From contig NC_090766.1 in NCBI RefSeq assembly GCF_036898095.1, positions 33,519,695 to 33,583,694 on the forward strand: 64,000 nucleotides of DNA. Direction: 5' to 3'. The position numbers were made by a program, and so were the translations under genes. Shown here piece after piece: positions 22,605 to 33,383 of this stretch. This DNA is from Palaemon carinicauda (Eukaryota; Arthropoda; Malacostraca; Decapoda; Palaemonidae). Numbering within the stretch: position 1 is the stretch's first letter; every line of letters starts with the position of its first letter. The notes under the pieces were generated by a model. The model saw nothing but the letters and a program-made list of their open reading frames with translations, had not been told where the DNA came from and did no database searches.

Positions 22605-22915
22605 GGAATGGCGCTGTTGTATTCCCAATAGTATTACGAGAGCAGGGAGAGCCTTTGGACGGCTCCCTTTTGCCACATCCTCCTCGAAAGCCAAAATGCT
22701 GTTTGGGGTGCAGATTGCTATGGAGGCGTGCCAAGAATGCGTCTGCTGATATTATGCAATATCCTTTGGAGAAATTTTAAGGATATTTGTGCCAGGAGTT
22801 AGAATTCTGGATACCTGAAGGTAAAATTCTCTGGGAATATCACTGTAGTACATATATCCCTTGGGAAGCTACTTTAAGGAACTTCCATCACGACGACATG
22901 GCTTGAGCCCAAAAA
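22605..22915 (-). repeat. Terminal repeat of element A (gene 5' side)
   Basis: This is the inverted partner of 15802-16148, ending 'gacatggcttgagcccaaaaa' at the junction with LINE sequence 'tcccggccattg'. Such terminal repeats normally contain the promoter. I see no clear TATA box. Confidence 0.85.
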
Positions 22916-23397
22916 TCCCGGCCATTGTCTGATTTGCTTTTTTCAATCTTTCACTAAACTAATTCTAAAGACCCTGTATTGGAGATCATTGTTCCTAAAT
23001 ACTTGAATGATTCTACCTCATTAATCCTTTCTCCTTCCAATGATATTTCATCTTCCATGGCATACTCCGTTCTTATCATCTCTGTTTTTCTTCTATTTAT
23101 CTTCAGCCCCACCTCGTGTGATATTTCATGCATTCTGGTAAGTAAGCATTGCAAATCCTGTGGTGTTCTGCTAAGAAGGAGAGGATCATCAGCATAAATT
23201 CCTATCACCAATCCAGTCCAATCCTTCTCCACCATCTCTGACTGTTCTACACATTACAAAGTCCATGAGGAGGATAAACAACATAGGTGACAACATATTC
23301 CCTTGGAGTACTCCACTGTTCACTGGAAACTCACTTGATAAGACTCCATTAACATTAACCTTGCACTTGCTATGCTCATGAACAGACTTAATCAAAT
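22916..23397 (-). pseudogene. LINE relic, middle third (RT palm)
   Basis: From the edge of element E, the minus strand reads LIKSVHEHSKCKVNVNGV, GVLQGNMLSPMLFILLMDF; after a shift YADDPLLLSRTPQDLQ, VGLKINRRKTEMIR, FKYLGTMISN, and then ERLKKANQTMAG at the edge of element A. It contains the (Y)ADD catalytic box. It continues seamlessly in meaning from the fragment at 45160-45930 and into the fragment at 15801-15301, showing that all three are one original copy. Confidence 0.85.
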
Positions 23398-23610
23398 ATC
23401 AAAAATTTTAAGTAATTTTTATTTTTCCTAACATACTTACCGAGAACTACTTTCTATAGGAGTTACTGGTAATCTCCTCTCTATCGACCAGAGTTTTGCG
23501 TATGTTACCCCCACCCCGCTTTCTAAGTAGACCTACCCCCGGCATTAAGGAATGTGCCCCGAGGGTAGAATCAAGGTAGGTCGCTGCTTGGCTGGGTCAG
23601 CCTCATCATT
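23398..23610 (+). repeat. Left inverted terminal repeat of element E
   Basis: The segment from 'gaactactttctataggag' through 'cagcctcatcattaagttc' is the inverse of 36020-36215. Shared internal blocks include 'ggtaatctcctctctatcga' and 'taggtctacccccggcatta'. The first 50 bases are unique to this end and reappear, inverted, in the ICR. Confidence 0.9.
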
Positions 23611-23683
23611 AAGTTCTATTGAATTAGCACAATGCTAGCAAGGGAAGAGAGGCACTCGGGGAAGGAAGGGAGGGCCATTACCC

Positions 23684-23782
23684 GAAAGTAGTTCTCGGTA
23701 AGTATGTTAGGAAAAATGAAAATTACTTAGAATTTTTGATTTGTTCCAACACGAATACTTACCTCGAACTACTTTCTATAGG
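23684..23782. other. Internal complementary region of element E
   Basis: The segment up to 'tagaatttttgat' is the reverse complement of the left end; from 'ttgttccaacacg' on it is the reverse complement of the right end. The join falls at 'gattt/gttcc'. It is intact and sits between the recombinase gene and the terminal repeat. Confidence 0.9.
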
Positions 23783-24102
23783 AGACTTACACTTTAGGAG
23801 GCGGGAGTGCTATTCTGACCCCCTGACCAGGGCCGTGGAGGCCAAGAGGCCTATGGATAACGGGACCTACTAGAAAGCGGAAGCGAGGGTAACTACACAA
23901 AAATTCACGTTAGTGTCTAAGTACTCACCCTTTGAAAAACTTCTTTTGACGTTCCTTCCAGGAACGTAGTCGTGAAGAATGTGTTATCTTATGGAAACAG
24001 TCGGTATTCCCCGAAGAGGCAAGTAAGCAACTGGGTAGGAGGTAGGAAACCGAACTTGTGCCTACCGGTCGCTAGTCTTAAACGCGCCTGGGGTTTTTAC
24101 CG

Positions 24103-25200
24103 TTACACCGCTTGGAGGGCGGAGATGACTGTTCCAATGGAGAACCCGTCCAAGGATTTTCTAGAGTAGTCCTTGAGGTAGTGGGCAGTAAAGGTTGACT
24201 GGTTCGACCAAGTACCTGCTCGCAGGATCTGCCCCACTGCCATGTTTTTCTCAAAGGCTAAGGAGGTGCTCAGGCCCCTGATGTCATGAGGCCGGGGAGT
24301 GCCTGGCACTGCCATGCCATCTTCCTTGTAGGTTCTGGCGATAACTGGTCTCAACCAGAAGGAAATGGTGTTTTTGGAAACTTGTTTCTTATTAATGCCT
24401 GTGGAAACGAAGAGGCTCTTGATGCCTGGTCAGAGATGCGCTGTCCTTTCCAGGTATTTCCTAATTGTTCGCACTGGGCATAATTTCAAGTCTTCTGCAT
24501 TGCCTGTCTTAGGGATAGCAGGAAATGAGAAACCCTCAAACTTCGGGTCCCAGACTGCTGGGTTCTGAGTCTTGGCCACAAAAGAAGGCACGAACTTGAA
24601 GGATACTTCTTTCCACCCCTTTGAATGAGAAACGTCGTATGACAGACCATGGATCTCTCCCACCCTCTTAGCGGACGCCAAGGCCAGCAAGAAGACGGCC
24701 TTGAGGGTGAGATCTTTGTCTACGATATCCTTCAAGGGTTCAAAGGGGGGACGACACAGCATCTTCAGGACCTTGGCTAAGTCCCACTGGGGCACCCTAC
24801 TCGCCTGTGGGGGGCAAGACTGCTCGAAACTCTTGACAAGCATCGCTATGTGTCTCGAGACCCCCAGGTCGATGCCCTTCAGGAAGAAGAGTTGGCCTAA
24901 GGCGGCTCGAACTCCTTTTATGGCTGGAATTGACATTCCTACCTTGTCCCTAAGAAACACCAGAAAATCTGCTATGTCTGGGACAGAGGCCTTAAGAGGT
25001 CTAATGTGCCTCTCAGAGCACCACTTCATGAAGGAGGCCCATTTTGCCTGGTATACCGCGGCTGACGACTTTCTCAGGTATAAAGACATTCTCTTAGCCG
25101 TGGAGGGAGAATATCCTTCCTTCTTCAGGAGCCGCTCGATAGTCTCCAGGCGTGAAGACGAAGGGAGAGTGGGTTGTCGTGGAGCCTGAGAAAGTGAGGC
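24103..25200 (-). pseudogene. Tyrosine recombinase of element E, single premature stop
   Basis: The frame reads SSRLETIERLLKKEGYSP, YQAKWASFMKWCSERH, then the catalytic arginine in LALASAKRVGEIHGL, the HxxR box in RPHDIRGLSTSLAF and the tyrosine in TFTAHYLKD. All four catalytic positions are present in one frame. The single break is a TGA at 24429-24427, most simply a C-to-T change of an Arg codon (the F copy has a different residue there). This is the best-preserved recombinase of the F/E group. Its N-terminus overlaps the RNase H tail in another frame. Confidence 0.85.
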
Positions 25201-25609
25201 TGGTGCAGAAGGTCTGACCTGGCGGGCAGAGGCCACGGCGGTTGACTCGCTAGGTCTTTTAGGTCCGCGAACCACTCTCTCTCTGGCCACCAGGGCGCTA
25301 CCAAAGTCATCTTTAGGTTTCGGGCGGTCCTTACTCTGTTGAGCACTTGTCTTATCAACGTGAAAGGGGGAAAAGCGTACACATCCAGATCGTCCCACTT
25401 GTGCTGAAAAGCGTCTTCTAAGGCTGCTTTCGGGTCTGGTACAGGGGAGCAATAGACTGGGAGTTGGGCGTTGAGTTTTGTTGCAAAGAGGTCCATCACC
25501 GGGGAACCCCAGCGCTGAATGATGAGCCTGGCTACTTCCGGGAGAAGGGACCATTCTGTCCCTACTATCTGGCCCATTCTGCTGAGGCCGTCGGCCAGAA
25601 CGTTTTTCT
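25125..25609 (-). pseudogene. RNase H tail of element E, cut off by a LINE
   Basis: The frame reads FIPGKKNVLADGLSR, GTEWSLLPEVARLIIQRWG, VMDLFATKLNAQLPVYCSP and DVYAFPPFTLIRQVLN, the conserved C-terminal region that follows the RNase H active site in DIRS and related Pol proteins. The part before FIPG lies on the other side of the LINE, at 31959 upward. Confidence 0.85.
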
Positions 25610-25622
25610 TCCCGGGAATGAA
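25610..25622. repeat. 13-bp target site duplication, LINE 3' side
   Basis: The sequence TCCCGGGAATGAA is repeated exactly at 31946-31958, flanking the LINE inserted in element E. In the Pol frame it encodes the FIPG segment on both sides. Confidence 0.9.
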
Positions 25623-25770
25623 TGAATGATTTAAAGTTTTCAGGCATCCTGACATCTAAGGTCATTGACGCCGGTAACATTTAATTTATGTATACAAAAG
25701 TAAAAAATGAAATAAAATAAAAAATTAAAAAGTATTCAGTTAAAATCATAAAAATTGAATGTCATAAAAG

Positions 25771-28700
25771 TTAAATATTTTTCAGAAGACCTGCTTCTGG
25801 AAGAAATCTAGAAATGCCACTTGCATGGTAGGACACATCATTTCCAAGAATCTTGGCAAGGATGAACCTGCCACCCTCACCTCGAGCCTCAAACAAATAT
25901 CTATTCCGCAAGATGTTATAATTGGGGCATTCGGTCAACAAATGCCTTACTGTTAGAGGTACTAAACAGTTGTCACAATACGGTTGGTGTTGGCCCTTCA
26001 GAAGAAACTCATGTGTCAACCGAGTGTGACCAATACGGAGACGACAAAGAGACGTCTCCCATTTTCGGGGCATCATATTATACCTCCAAGGAGATATGTC
26101 ATTTGTTACTTCCCTCATTTTATTGCCATCTTGACTATCCCATTGCTGTTGCCATTTATTGCAAACCAATTTCTTGATGTCAGGTAAGAAATCATTACAG
26201 GGAATGGGATACCTTCTTGGCAGCAACTCGGATGCAGCCTCCTTAGCCAGTGAAACTGCCTTCTCATTCCCGGACACACCTACATGTGCTGGAACCCAAC
26301 AAAATTGAACTATTATACCTCTCCGCCCAATAAGGAAAAGCCATTCTAAAATCTTTAAAACTAGAGGGTTATTAGAATTAAAAACTTCCATAGCTTGAAG
26401 GACACTCCTTGCATCACTAAAAATTGTAAAATTACCCTCCTTCTCCAACGCTATTTTCTCAATAGCGGTTAATATGCCATACAGTTTGGCAGTAAATATG
26501 GAAGCGGTCAGAGGAAGTGCATCTCTACAATTAAAACCATTACTATGTACTCCAAATCCAACGCCAGCATCAGATTTGGAGCCATCAGTATAGATAAAAG
26601 TTGATCCTCTATGTTCTTTAACATGTTCATTAAAAAGAGACCTGGCTTCTATGTCTGACATACAGGTATTCTTCTTATCTCCAATAAAATATTTACAAAA
26701 AGATATCTCTGGTAACTTCCATGGAGGCGTTGATGATACCTTGAATGGAAGTACCTTATTTCTAATTATATCCAGACTATTTAATAATCGTTTCACCCGA
26801 AAGCCATAAGGTTGAGGAAAATTTGGGTGCAACTCAAAGTATGATGCGTGTCTTACAAGGCTTGCAGTCTGAAAGGCTAGAGAGTTAGGGAGTCTTTGCA
26901 ATCTAAACCAATACCGAAGAATGGAAGACATTCGGTAAAGGTCTAGAGGTAACTCTCCAGCATCAACAAGGAGACTTGGGATAGGCGAGGTTTTAAAAGC
27001 TCCAGTAGACAATCTAATACCTGCATGATTTATCGAATCTAATATTTTTAACCGGCTTGGGGTGGCTGAAGAATATACCTCACAACCATAACTAATTTTG
27101 GAAAAAATCAAGGCCTTGTATAATTTTAAAATAGTATTGCGGTCTGCCCCCCATGATGTATGGGACAATACTTTTAAGATATTCAGAGCTTCAACACATT
27201 TAGCTTTTAGCGCTTTTAGGTGAGAAACCCATGTAAGTCTACAGTCAAATATCAAACCTAAAAATTTGGTTTCCGATACACATGGTATCCGTTGACCTTT
27301 AATGTATATATCCGGGTCTGGATGTACTCCCCGGATACGACAAAAATGGACAATGGTAGTTTTACTTGTCGAGAACTTAAATCCATTCATGTCAGCCCAC
27401 TGGATAATTTTATCAATAGAGAGTTGGATTTTTCTCTCAACCATTGCCATTCTAGTGCCAGCAAATGATATTGAGATATCATCCATAAATAATGTTGAGA
27501 GAACATCCTGGGGAATGGCTGAGGATATCCCATTAATTGCTAGTGCAAAAAGGGTTACACTCAGCACACTACCCTGAGGAACTCCTTCTTCCTGGCACTT
27601 ACTCTCTGATAGAGTTTCCCCCACTCTCACTTGAAAAACTCTATGTGAAAGAAATGCCTGAATAAATAGTGGCAGCTCTCCTCTCAATCCCAATTCATGA
27701 ATGGTTTTAAGAATACCATATCTCCATGTGGTATCATATGCCTTTTCAAGGTCAAAAATACTGTAACATGGTGCTGTTTGGAAGCAAAGGCTTCACAAAT
27801 AGAAGACTCAAGTCGTATCAACACATCAGTCGTTGAGTGCATTTTTCGGAATCCACATTGAATCGGTGATAAAATACCTTTCTTTTCAAGGTACCATATC
27901 AGCCTTGCATTGACCATCTTCTCCATGATTTTACATAAACAAGATGTCAATGCAATAGGATGATAGTTTGCTGCTAAAAACTTGTCTTTACCGGGTTTTA
28001 AAAAGGCTAAAATAATGGCTAGTTCCCAAACACTTGGGTAACTATGATCATGCCATATTCTATTAATAATGCTTAAAATAAATAGCTTTGTATTAAAATG
28101 TACATGTTTAATCATTGCATATGGAATTTCATCGGGTCCAGGGGCTGTATCGTTGCAATGAGCAAGTGCGGAATCAAATTATCTTTCAGTGAAAGGAGAA
28201 TTATACGACTCTTCCCTTCTTGTTGCAAAATTTAAAATTTTCTTTTCTTCAGTGCTCCTATACTGGTGACCAGGGGCTCCTTCACACTTACTGGATACAT
28301 TTGAAAAATGATTAGCCAGGGCATTGCTAACTTCATTTGCTTCAGTTACATACTGGCCATTCACCTTCAACACTGATGGTGGGTTGGGGGTGAATTTGCC
28401 AGCTATCTTTTTTACTTTCCTCCACACAGAAGATGGTGGTGTTCTACTATTAATGGAGGAAACAAAAGACATCCATGACTGGCGCCTTGCTTCTTTCATG
28501 GCACGACGAAACTGTGCTATACATTTCTTGTACATAGTTAAATTCTCATCAGTTCTGCGTCTACGCAATCGTGTTAGAGATCTTCTTATGGCTCTGTGGA
28601 GTGCAGTTAGTTCTGAAGACCACCACGGGACTGGTCGTTGTTTGAATAACCCTGTTGTTTTGGGAATTGAATTGACTCCTGCTGTATGAAGAGTTCCATT

Positions 28701-29445
28701 CAGTAGGTCTATGGCATCATCAACACTTTCAAACTGTTCTGCTCTCCCTTCGATTTCACTTAGCTCGGAAAATTTAACCCAGTCTGCCTTGTCTAGATTC
28801 CAACGTGGCGATCTTTGCAAAGGCGGACCCTTGTTGGTGTTTATAATGATTGGTGCATGATCACTAGTATGCCAATCATCTAATGTCCTCCAATCAAAAT
28901 AAAAAAGGCAGTTAGAGCTTGCAATTGAAAGGTCAATGCATGACAAAGTACCTGTCTGAACATGGAAGTGTGTGGGCTCTCCTGTATTAAGGAGTCCCAC
29001 ATCCTCATTCTCCAAAATTGATGAGATAATATTGCCCCTTGTGTTTGCTAAAATATCAACCCATAAAGGATGTCTACCATTCATATCTCCCAGTAAGAGA
29101 AAAGGTTGAGGGAGTTGTTGAATGACCTCTGCTAAATCATCACATAAAATATTATCATTTGGAGGTAAGTACAGAGAGCATATTGTATATTTTCTCCCTA
29201 TATCAATTTGTACAACAACTGCCTGCAGGGTTGTACGTATAGACATGGGTATTTGGGGAACATCTCGACGAATGTACATGAGACTTCCGCCATGGCTCCC
29301 TGCTTGTTGATTATATGGTGTTCTATAGCTAACATACTCTCGAGGACTAGGAGTGTTAGAATCAAGCATACTTTCCTGTAGACATACAATTATTGGGGAA
29401 TGCTCATGAATTAGGAGCTTAAGTTCTTTGTATCTTTTTTATCTA
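25771..29445 (-). pseudogene. LINE ORF2: endonuclease, RT, RNase H
   Basis: The apurinic-type endonuclease shows FLLLGDMNGRHPLW, SCIDLSIASSN and DDWHTSDHAPI. The RT follows with AIILAFLKPGKDK, QCGFRKMHSTTDVLIRLE, PQGSVLSVTLFALAINGIS and the catalytic FMDDISISFAG. RNase H shows STFIYTDGSKSDAGVGFGVH and FCWVPAHVGVSGNEKAV, and a C-terminal RIGHTRLTHEFL...CDNCLVPLTVRHLLTEC zinc-knuckle-like segment. Lesions are a TAA at 28178-28176 and a frameshift at about 27764. It overlaps the end of ORF1 by about 30 bases in another frame. Confidence 0.85.
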
Positions 29446-31123
29446 TTTGTTGAGGGGGATGGTGGACCTCAACTTGAATTTCTGATTTATTTAAATTATC
29501 TTCTGGTTGATCGGCAACATCAACAGACAAAACATCATATTTATTTGATGTCATAATTCTAGTATTTCTTATGGAAGGGGGTGAGAGAGATGGAGGTCTC
29601 TCTCTTTTACGATTAGTAGGTTGTGAGTTACCAGGTTTTTGTACCTTCCCCACTACAGGTACACCTGATAACTTGGTGTCAGGTGGAATCTCCATTAAAT
29701 CAGGCAAGGATATGGCCTGGGAGAGGTTAGTACTATCCTTTGTAATGGGGGACAAAGGTTTGATAGTGGTGGGCAATGTCTTTTGGTTGATACTCAATGA
29801 TAAATCTTTAGGAGGAGATGTTCTTGTCTTATGCAGCACTTTATCAATAGATGGTGAATTCCTTTTTCGAGAACTACCTACAGTAGTAGGTGGGTGAGAT
29901 GATTCCCGAGGAACTTTTTCTCCTGTTTTTAATGTCTTTGCATAAGTATTAGATTTATTTAATAATCTCTTGGCATGCCCCACGCTTACATGTTCAATAA
30001 TTGATTTATTGAGGGCAGCCTCTTCTAACTTGTAAAACTGGCAGCTCCTATAATTAGATTTATGATTAGAGTTGCAGTTTAAGCACCTTGCCTCAAATGT
30101 ACATTCCCCATGGTAAATATTGGAGCAAGTATTACAAAATCTTTCACTATTGCAAACTTTGGAAGGATGTCCAAATTTAAAGCAATTATAACATTGCAGT
30201 GGCTTTTGCTTGAAAGGTTGAACTCTGATCCTTTCGTTTTCTATGTCTATGTGGGAAGGTACATCGGCATCCTGGAAAGTAAGAACAATCATTGATGTTC
30301 CAGGTACTTTATGTACTTTTCACACTGATAGAGGACACATAGTCAATATCTCTTCTTCAGTAAATTCATACAGATCCCTATTAAAAACCACTCCCCTTCC
30401 ATAGCTAAAGTTTAGATGGGGTTTGATGTCCAATTTTATATCATCATTTACTGTCTTCAAATTGGACAGTATAACAGACTGTGTGTATGACTTGGCCTTT
30501 ATCAAGTAACTTTTCTTACCGAATCGAGATATATCTCCAGGTGCGATCGTACCTACCTTCCTCTGAAGAAATTTGCAGACCTTGAAATAATTTTCCGTAC
30601 CTCCTACAGATTGAGCAAGAAGCCACATTGGTGGTTTTGGCTTTCTTTGGGATGGCATATCCGCCTCTATATCTTTATCAGCCCAGTCTGCTGGTCTGTA
30701 GACATCCAGATCTTTAGGTGCCCCATCACACAGAGCACCCTTAACACTCATATTACCTACTTTAATATCAACAATATTACAGCTTGCATTAAATGCTTCC
30801 TCATGACAATTAAATGATAACCAAGATTCCCAACTATCATCTTGAAGTTTCATTCTAATTTCTTTTATTAATCCATAACACTCAAATATTTTATGTAGCA
30901 TATCATAATTAGTTTCCAATGGGATTTGGGTAATGTGCAGGACATTCAATTTTCCTGTGTTGCCCAAATTACCCTTTTTCCGAGTGTTTAAAGAATAGTC
31001 CTTTTTAGTTCCAACGTCGTCAACGGAGTTTTCTTTAAATGAATTGCCAGAGGTCGTCAACAGTGCCGGGGGCGAGTCAGCATATCCAGGGGAGGTGGGG
31101 TAATTTTCACAAGATTCCATCAT
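29411..31123 (-). pseudogene. LINE ORF1: RRM-like and zinc-knuckle protein
   Basis: This is the nucleic-acid-binding protein of the LINE. An RRM-like segment (LNVLHITQIPLETNYDML through IRMKLQDDSWESWLSF) is followed by CCHC knuckles CYNCFKFGHPSKVC, CNTCSNIYHGEC and CLNCNSNHKSNYRSC. The two halves share a frame and are separated only by a TGA at about 30319. The C-terminal third is Ser/Pro/Lys-rich and looks disordered. Confidence 0.8.
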
Positions 31124-31945
31124 AAAAAAGAAGAGAGAAGAGTGATTTTTTGAAGTTTGATTTACCTGCTTGAGAACATTAAGGCATCACATGTTGGGAA
31201 GGAAATTTACACTCTCCACTACCGGCACAGTGAGAGTATACTTCCCAGATGGTCCACTCCATACCCTACCCGAAGGATAGCATCAAAACAGATATAGAGG
31301 CACAGGTGTAACCTGAACCCGCCTGTTAGGACTGAGACCAAGAAACTATGGAATCATCCTCCCCATATCTGTAATGACGGGCTTCCGGCCAAAAGCCGAG
31401 ATTCCTACCCCAAGCGTTGGATCCCCCTGGATTCCGAAGACCCAACACTTGAGAATAGTTCCGCCAAAAAGGTCCAAACCATCTTCGGGATGGCTGAGAT
31501 CATCCAATACTCTCACATATAGCTTTGAGCACAAACACCTCCCAACCGTGACACCTTTCTCATTCATCAAAGTAGGCAGCAATACCGGATGTAGAAACAT
31601 CCGCCCAAGTGGCAATAACAGATGTAGAAACATCCATGCCATAAAAAGAGAAAAAAAAAAATAATAATAATAAACACACATATATATGTAAATATATACA
31701 CATACATATGGGAAATTTTACTCATAGGGTTGGGACAGCAACATGAAGGAAAGTTTATAATATTAGGAGAAGGTTGAAGCCATATAAAGAGTTAGAAAAA
31801 GATGAAAGAGAAATTTAGATTCGAACTGGGGGAGCAATTTCCCCAAGTTCGAGAGCCCTCTTGCCCGTCACCAAGATTCAGCACGGGAATGAAATGCCGT
31901 GCTGAAGCTCAATGACTTCATCAAGGCATTTTCTCATTAAGAGGG

Positions 31946-31958
31946 TCCCGGGAATGAA
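31946..31958. repeat. 13-bp target site duplication, LINE 5' side
   Basis: TCCCGGGAATGAA, identical to 25610-25622. It ends the RT/RNase H frame of element E at ARFIPG. Confidence 0.9.
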
Positions 31959-33382
31959 CCTTGCTAACAACACCACGTGATTTTCTTCTGCCCAATTTAG
32001 AATCTCTATGGTGAGATCGCACAACTCTCTCGATTTTAAGCCTCCCTGTTTCTTTATGTATGCTACTACCATGGCGCTGTCGCACATCAACGCCACAGTG
32101 TTTCCCTTTAGCAGACTTGCGAAGTGTAGGCACGCCTTCTGGACTGCCTTCAACTCCAGGACATTGATGTGGAGTTGCTTCTCCCCTTCCAACCAGGTAT
32201 CTCGTGCCGTTTCATCGAGGAGATGGGCTCCCCATCCCTGGTTGGAGGCGTCTGTGAACAGAAGTAACGCGGGAGGGCCGGTCCCGAAGGGCATCCCCTT
32301 GAGGGAGGTCGACTGGCAGTGCCACCATTCCAGGGAGGGTCTCGTGTTTGGAAGGACTGGAATTAGCACTTGTTGCGAGTCTGTCTGGCACCAGAGGTTC
32401 TTGAGATTCCATTGGATGGATCTGAGCCTTACCCTCCCCTGGGGAACTAGTTTCTCTAATGAGACCAGGTGGCCTATCAGCCTCTGCCAGTCTTTCGCTC
32501 TCCTGGGGTGTTCTGACAGGAACGGCTGAATGATGTGCCTGAGGTTCCTTATCCTGTCCTCCGAAGGGAAAACTTTTCCCCGAATGGTGTCCAATGTCAT
32601 CCCCAAGTAGTTCATTCTGGTGGACGGGGATAGATTTGATTTCTTCGAGTTGATTACAATCCCCAGATCCTTGCAAAACTGGAGGAGACTTCTCCCTTGT
32701 TCCTCCAAGAGGGCCTTTGAGGCGGAAAGGAGCAACCAGTCGTCCAGGTATCTGATAAGGCGGATGCCTCGTTCGTGAGCCCACACTGTGACAGTTGTGA
32801 AGACTCTCGTGAACACCTGGGGCGCTGTTGACACACCGAAGCAAAGAATCCTGAATTGCAGGATCTGGGAACCCCATTTCCCCCGGAGGAACTTCCGACT
32901 CGAGGGGTGGATTGGAATTTGGAAGTATGCGTCCTTGAGGTCGACGGTCATCATAAAATCTTTCTCCCTCAAGGACAGCAGGACTGACTTCGGAGTGTCC
33001 ATTTTGAAGTCCGTCTTCTTGACGAACTTGTTGAGAGCTGACAGATCTATAACCGGTCTCCACTGCCCGTCGCTTTCTCCACCAGAAACAGGCGACTGTA
33101 GAAACCTGGCCCTGGGAGAAGAACTTCTTCCATGGCGCCCTTCTTTTACATGGAGGATACCTCCTCTTGAAGGGCGGTCCTCTTTAACGGGTCTTTGGGA
33201 GCTAGCCATTCTGTCCGGTTGGCCGGAATAAGAGGAGGTGGTTCCGTTAGGAACGGAAGTCTGTAGCCCTCCTTTAGTACGGACACTGTCCAAGGCTCTG
33301 CCCCTTGAGCCTTCCTTGCTTGCCAATGTTGTCTGAGGCATCCCCCAACCCGAGTCTTGGGCGGGGATAGGGGGCCTCCCAC
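31959..33382 (-). pseudogene. RT/RNase H (Pol) of element E
   Basis: The start region (33382-33146) reads EGYRLPFLTEPPPLIPANR; after short frame disturbances at about 33140 and 33080 the main frame shows QWRPVIDLSALNKFVKK, VDLKDAYFQIPIH, FGVSTAPQVFTRV and the catalytic YLDDWLLLSA, then LGMTLDTIRGKVFPSEDR. RNase H follows with LLLFTDASNQGWGAHLL, HINVLELKAVQKACLHF and MCDSAMVVAYIKKQGG. The domain continues at 25609. The end of gag is two bases away, so Gag and Pol are adjacent rather than overlapping. Confidence 0.85.
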
Positions 33383-33383
33383 T

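Larger units (their letters stand above)
15802..22915 (-). mobile_element. DIRS family-1 element A, internally deleted
   Basis: Inverted terminal repeats bound the block, an ICR lies at 16243-16340 and the coding strand is minus. Gag is recognisable (19424-17485) but RT, RNase H and most of the recombinase are absent: Gag runs in frame into the last 73 residues of the recombinase. The element is inserted into an older LINE whose reading frame resumes on both sides. Its leader (19430-22600) contains a 559-bp tandem duplication rich in GCCGGC. It cannot be autonomous but keeps all cis features needed for mobilisation by a full copy. Confidence 0.85.
25623..31945 (-). mobile_element. Full-length I-like LINE inserted in element E
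   Basis: The element carries ORF1 (31123-29411) and ORF2 (about 29445-25771) on the minus strand, bounded by a perfect 13-bp target duplication. ORF2 has endonuclease, RT and RNase H, the domain set of the I superfamily (I, LOA, R1 and relatives). The 5' region (31945-31124) holds an AT-rich stretch near 31650-31710. The 3' end is short and closes with 'aaatcattca'. Length and intact ends indicate a full-length insertion. Its ORFs carry only two stops and one frameshift, so it is younger than its host element. Confidence 0.85.
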
